Assembly (NCBI GenBank): GCA_910586825.1
Contig: CAJUJF010000028.1
Span: 1 to 14,320, forward strand
Direction: 5' to 3'
DNA length: 14,320 nt
From: an uncultured Christensenellaceae bacterium
GTDB lineage: Bacteria; Bacillota; Clostridia; Christensenellales; Borkfalkiaceae
This document shows, piece after piece, positions 13,609-14,320 of the stretch. The notes below the pieces were generated by a model that searched no databases, was not told the DNA's origin, and worked only from the letters and a program-made list of their open reading frames with translations. Both the position numbers and the translations under genes were made by a program. Numbering within the stretch: the first letter of the stretch is position 1; each line of letters starts with the position of its first letter.

Positions 13609-14320
13609 TTACCCTATTATTGTCTGAATCAAACTTCCTATCAAAAATACTACGCCGGATTTGCCAATAGGAGTCATATATTTGCCAAAACTTTTTATTC
13701 CTTGTTGTGCCATTATATGCTTCCCAAATACATTAAATCCACTTTGTAACCCCGCATCTCCTACAAATCCTGCAAATCCACCAATAAATAAATTTGAAGA
13801 GAAGTCTTTTGCATTAAACGTGGAATTACCAGTTAAACAATCATATACATATTCTCCGCCGGCTATAACAGCATTGATTAATACTTGCCCAGAACGCCCT
13901 ATAGGCGAAGCGGCAACGGCTCCGCTTATAGCACCTGTAACGCTACCACTAAACATACCGTTAGCAACAGCGTCAAAGATATCCCCACCGTTTTTTGTCG
14001 CTTCTACCGCTGACGAGACACCTCCAACCACCATACCTGTAGCACTACCCACTGCCGCTCCAGCCGCAATGACTCCAACTGCCGTACCAGCCGTAGCGAC
14101 GGCCGCAACTACCGTGACCGCAACAATTGCAACGGCTGCGACCATTTTCCAAAATCCCTTCCAACTCCAAGTCCCTTCGGGGTCTATGTTCATGACGGGA
14201 TTATTGTTACAATAGGCAAACAGATTTATTCCGCCGAGCGTTTCGGGATCGAGATACTTGATATTATCCGCATTGATAAACCGACCCACTTCCGGATCGT
14301 AATAACGGTTGATCAGATAG
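13609..14320 (-). CDS. Rhs-repeat polymorphic toxin, C-terminal part (partial)
   Basis: The frame is open at the right edge, so the N-terminus and the repeat shell lie outside the window; 236 residues are visible. They begin with the Rhs core-end signature: YLINRYYDPEVGRFINAD, LGGINLFAYCNNNP, and PVMNIDPEG, which fits the PxxxxDPxG cleavage motif that separates shell from toxin tip. The tip (about 187 residues, 13612-14172) starts TWSWKGFW, then an Ala/Val/Gly-rich hydrophobic stretch with glycine-zipper spacing (GTAVGVIAAGAAVG). A Gly-rich segment follows, and the end is hydrophobic (SGVVFLIGSLIQTIIG). No nuclease, deaminase or other enzymatic motif is seen. Either the tip acts on membranes, or the usual pre-toxin linker is present and the effector proper is short or lost. 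The next gene, 4 bases downstream, is the immunity candidate. Confidence 0.9.
   Translation of the reverse strand, partial: YLINRYYDPEVGRFINADNIKYLDPETLGGINLFAYCNNNPVMNIDPEGTWSWKGFWKMVAAVAIVAVTVVAAVATAGTAVGVIAAGAAVGSATGMVVGGVSSAVEATKNGGDIFDAVANGMFSGSVTGAISGAVAASPIGRSGQVLINAVIAGGEYVYDCLTGNSTFNAKDFSSNLFIGGFAGFVGDAGLQSGFNVFGKHIMAQQGIKSFGKYMTPIGKSGVVFLIGSLIQTIIG

Noticed and set aside
1..14320. CRISPR arrays, tRNA or rRNA genes, insertion sequences
   Set aside because: No regularly spaced repeats, tRNA-like cloverleaf, rRNA segments, transposase motifs or terminal inverted repeats were seen on either strand.

Overview
The window looks like chromosomal DNA of a Bacillota (Clostridia-type) bacterium, probably an uncultured gut-type lineage; the placement below phylum is a guess. 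Support comes from the Gram-positive recombination complex in the order addB-addA, a tilS-hpt pair, a lipoprotein, strong GGAGG-type ribosome binding sites, sigma-A promoters with extended -10 elements, and intrinsic terminators. The housekeeping part is GC-rich (39 G/C in the 60 bases 5341-5400). The right end is far more AT-rich (12 G/C in the 60 bases 13321-13380).

Layout, left to right. 1-1689 (-): the N-terminal part of a large membrane-anchored surface protein that runs off the left edge. Its reading frame is broken by an 11-base poly-G tract 21 codons after the start; one extra G would restore a long frame with a membrane anchor, so it looks phase-variable. 1690-2045: AT-rich divergent intergenic region. 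2046-2801 (+): a PRC-barrel-like protein of unknown role. It converges on 2890-3510 (-), a three-helix membrane protein, across a shared terminator. 3652-9947 (-): addB and addA, overlapping by ATGA, encoding the AddAB helicase-nuclease that processes double-strand breaks. A compact divergent promoter region (9948-10115) separates them from a lipoprotein gene (10116-11093, +). 11158-13025 (-): tilS followed by hpt. The tilS promoter sits so close to the ATG that the mRNA is predicted to be leaderless. 13185-14320 (-): the C-terminal end of an Rhs-type polymorphic toxin, followed 4 bases later by a small AT-rich membrane protein that is probably its immunity protein, then a terminator.

The housekeeping genes (addAB for DNA repair, tilS for tRNA-Ile lysidine synthesis, hpt for purine salvage) are ordinary members of their families. 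The most notable parts are the two ends: a candidate on/off switch in a surface-protein gene on the left, and a toxin tip with a membrane immunity candidate on the right. Both are typical of variable cell-surface or contact-dependent functions, but nothing in the window links them to each other.
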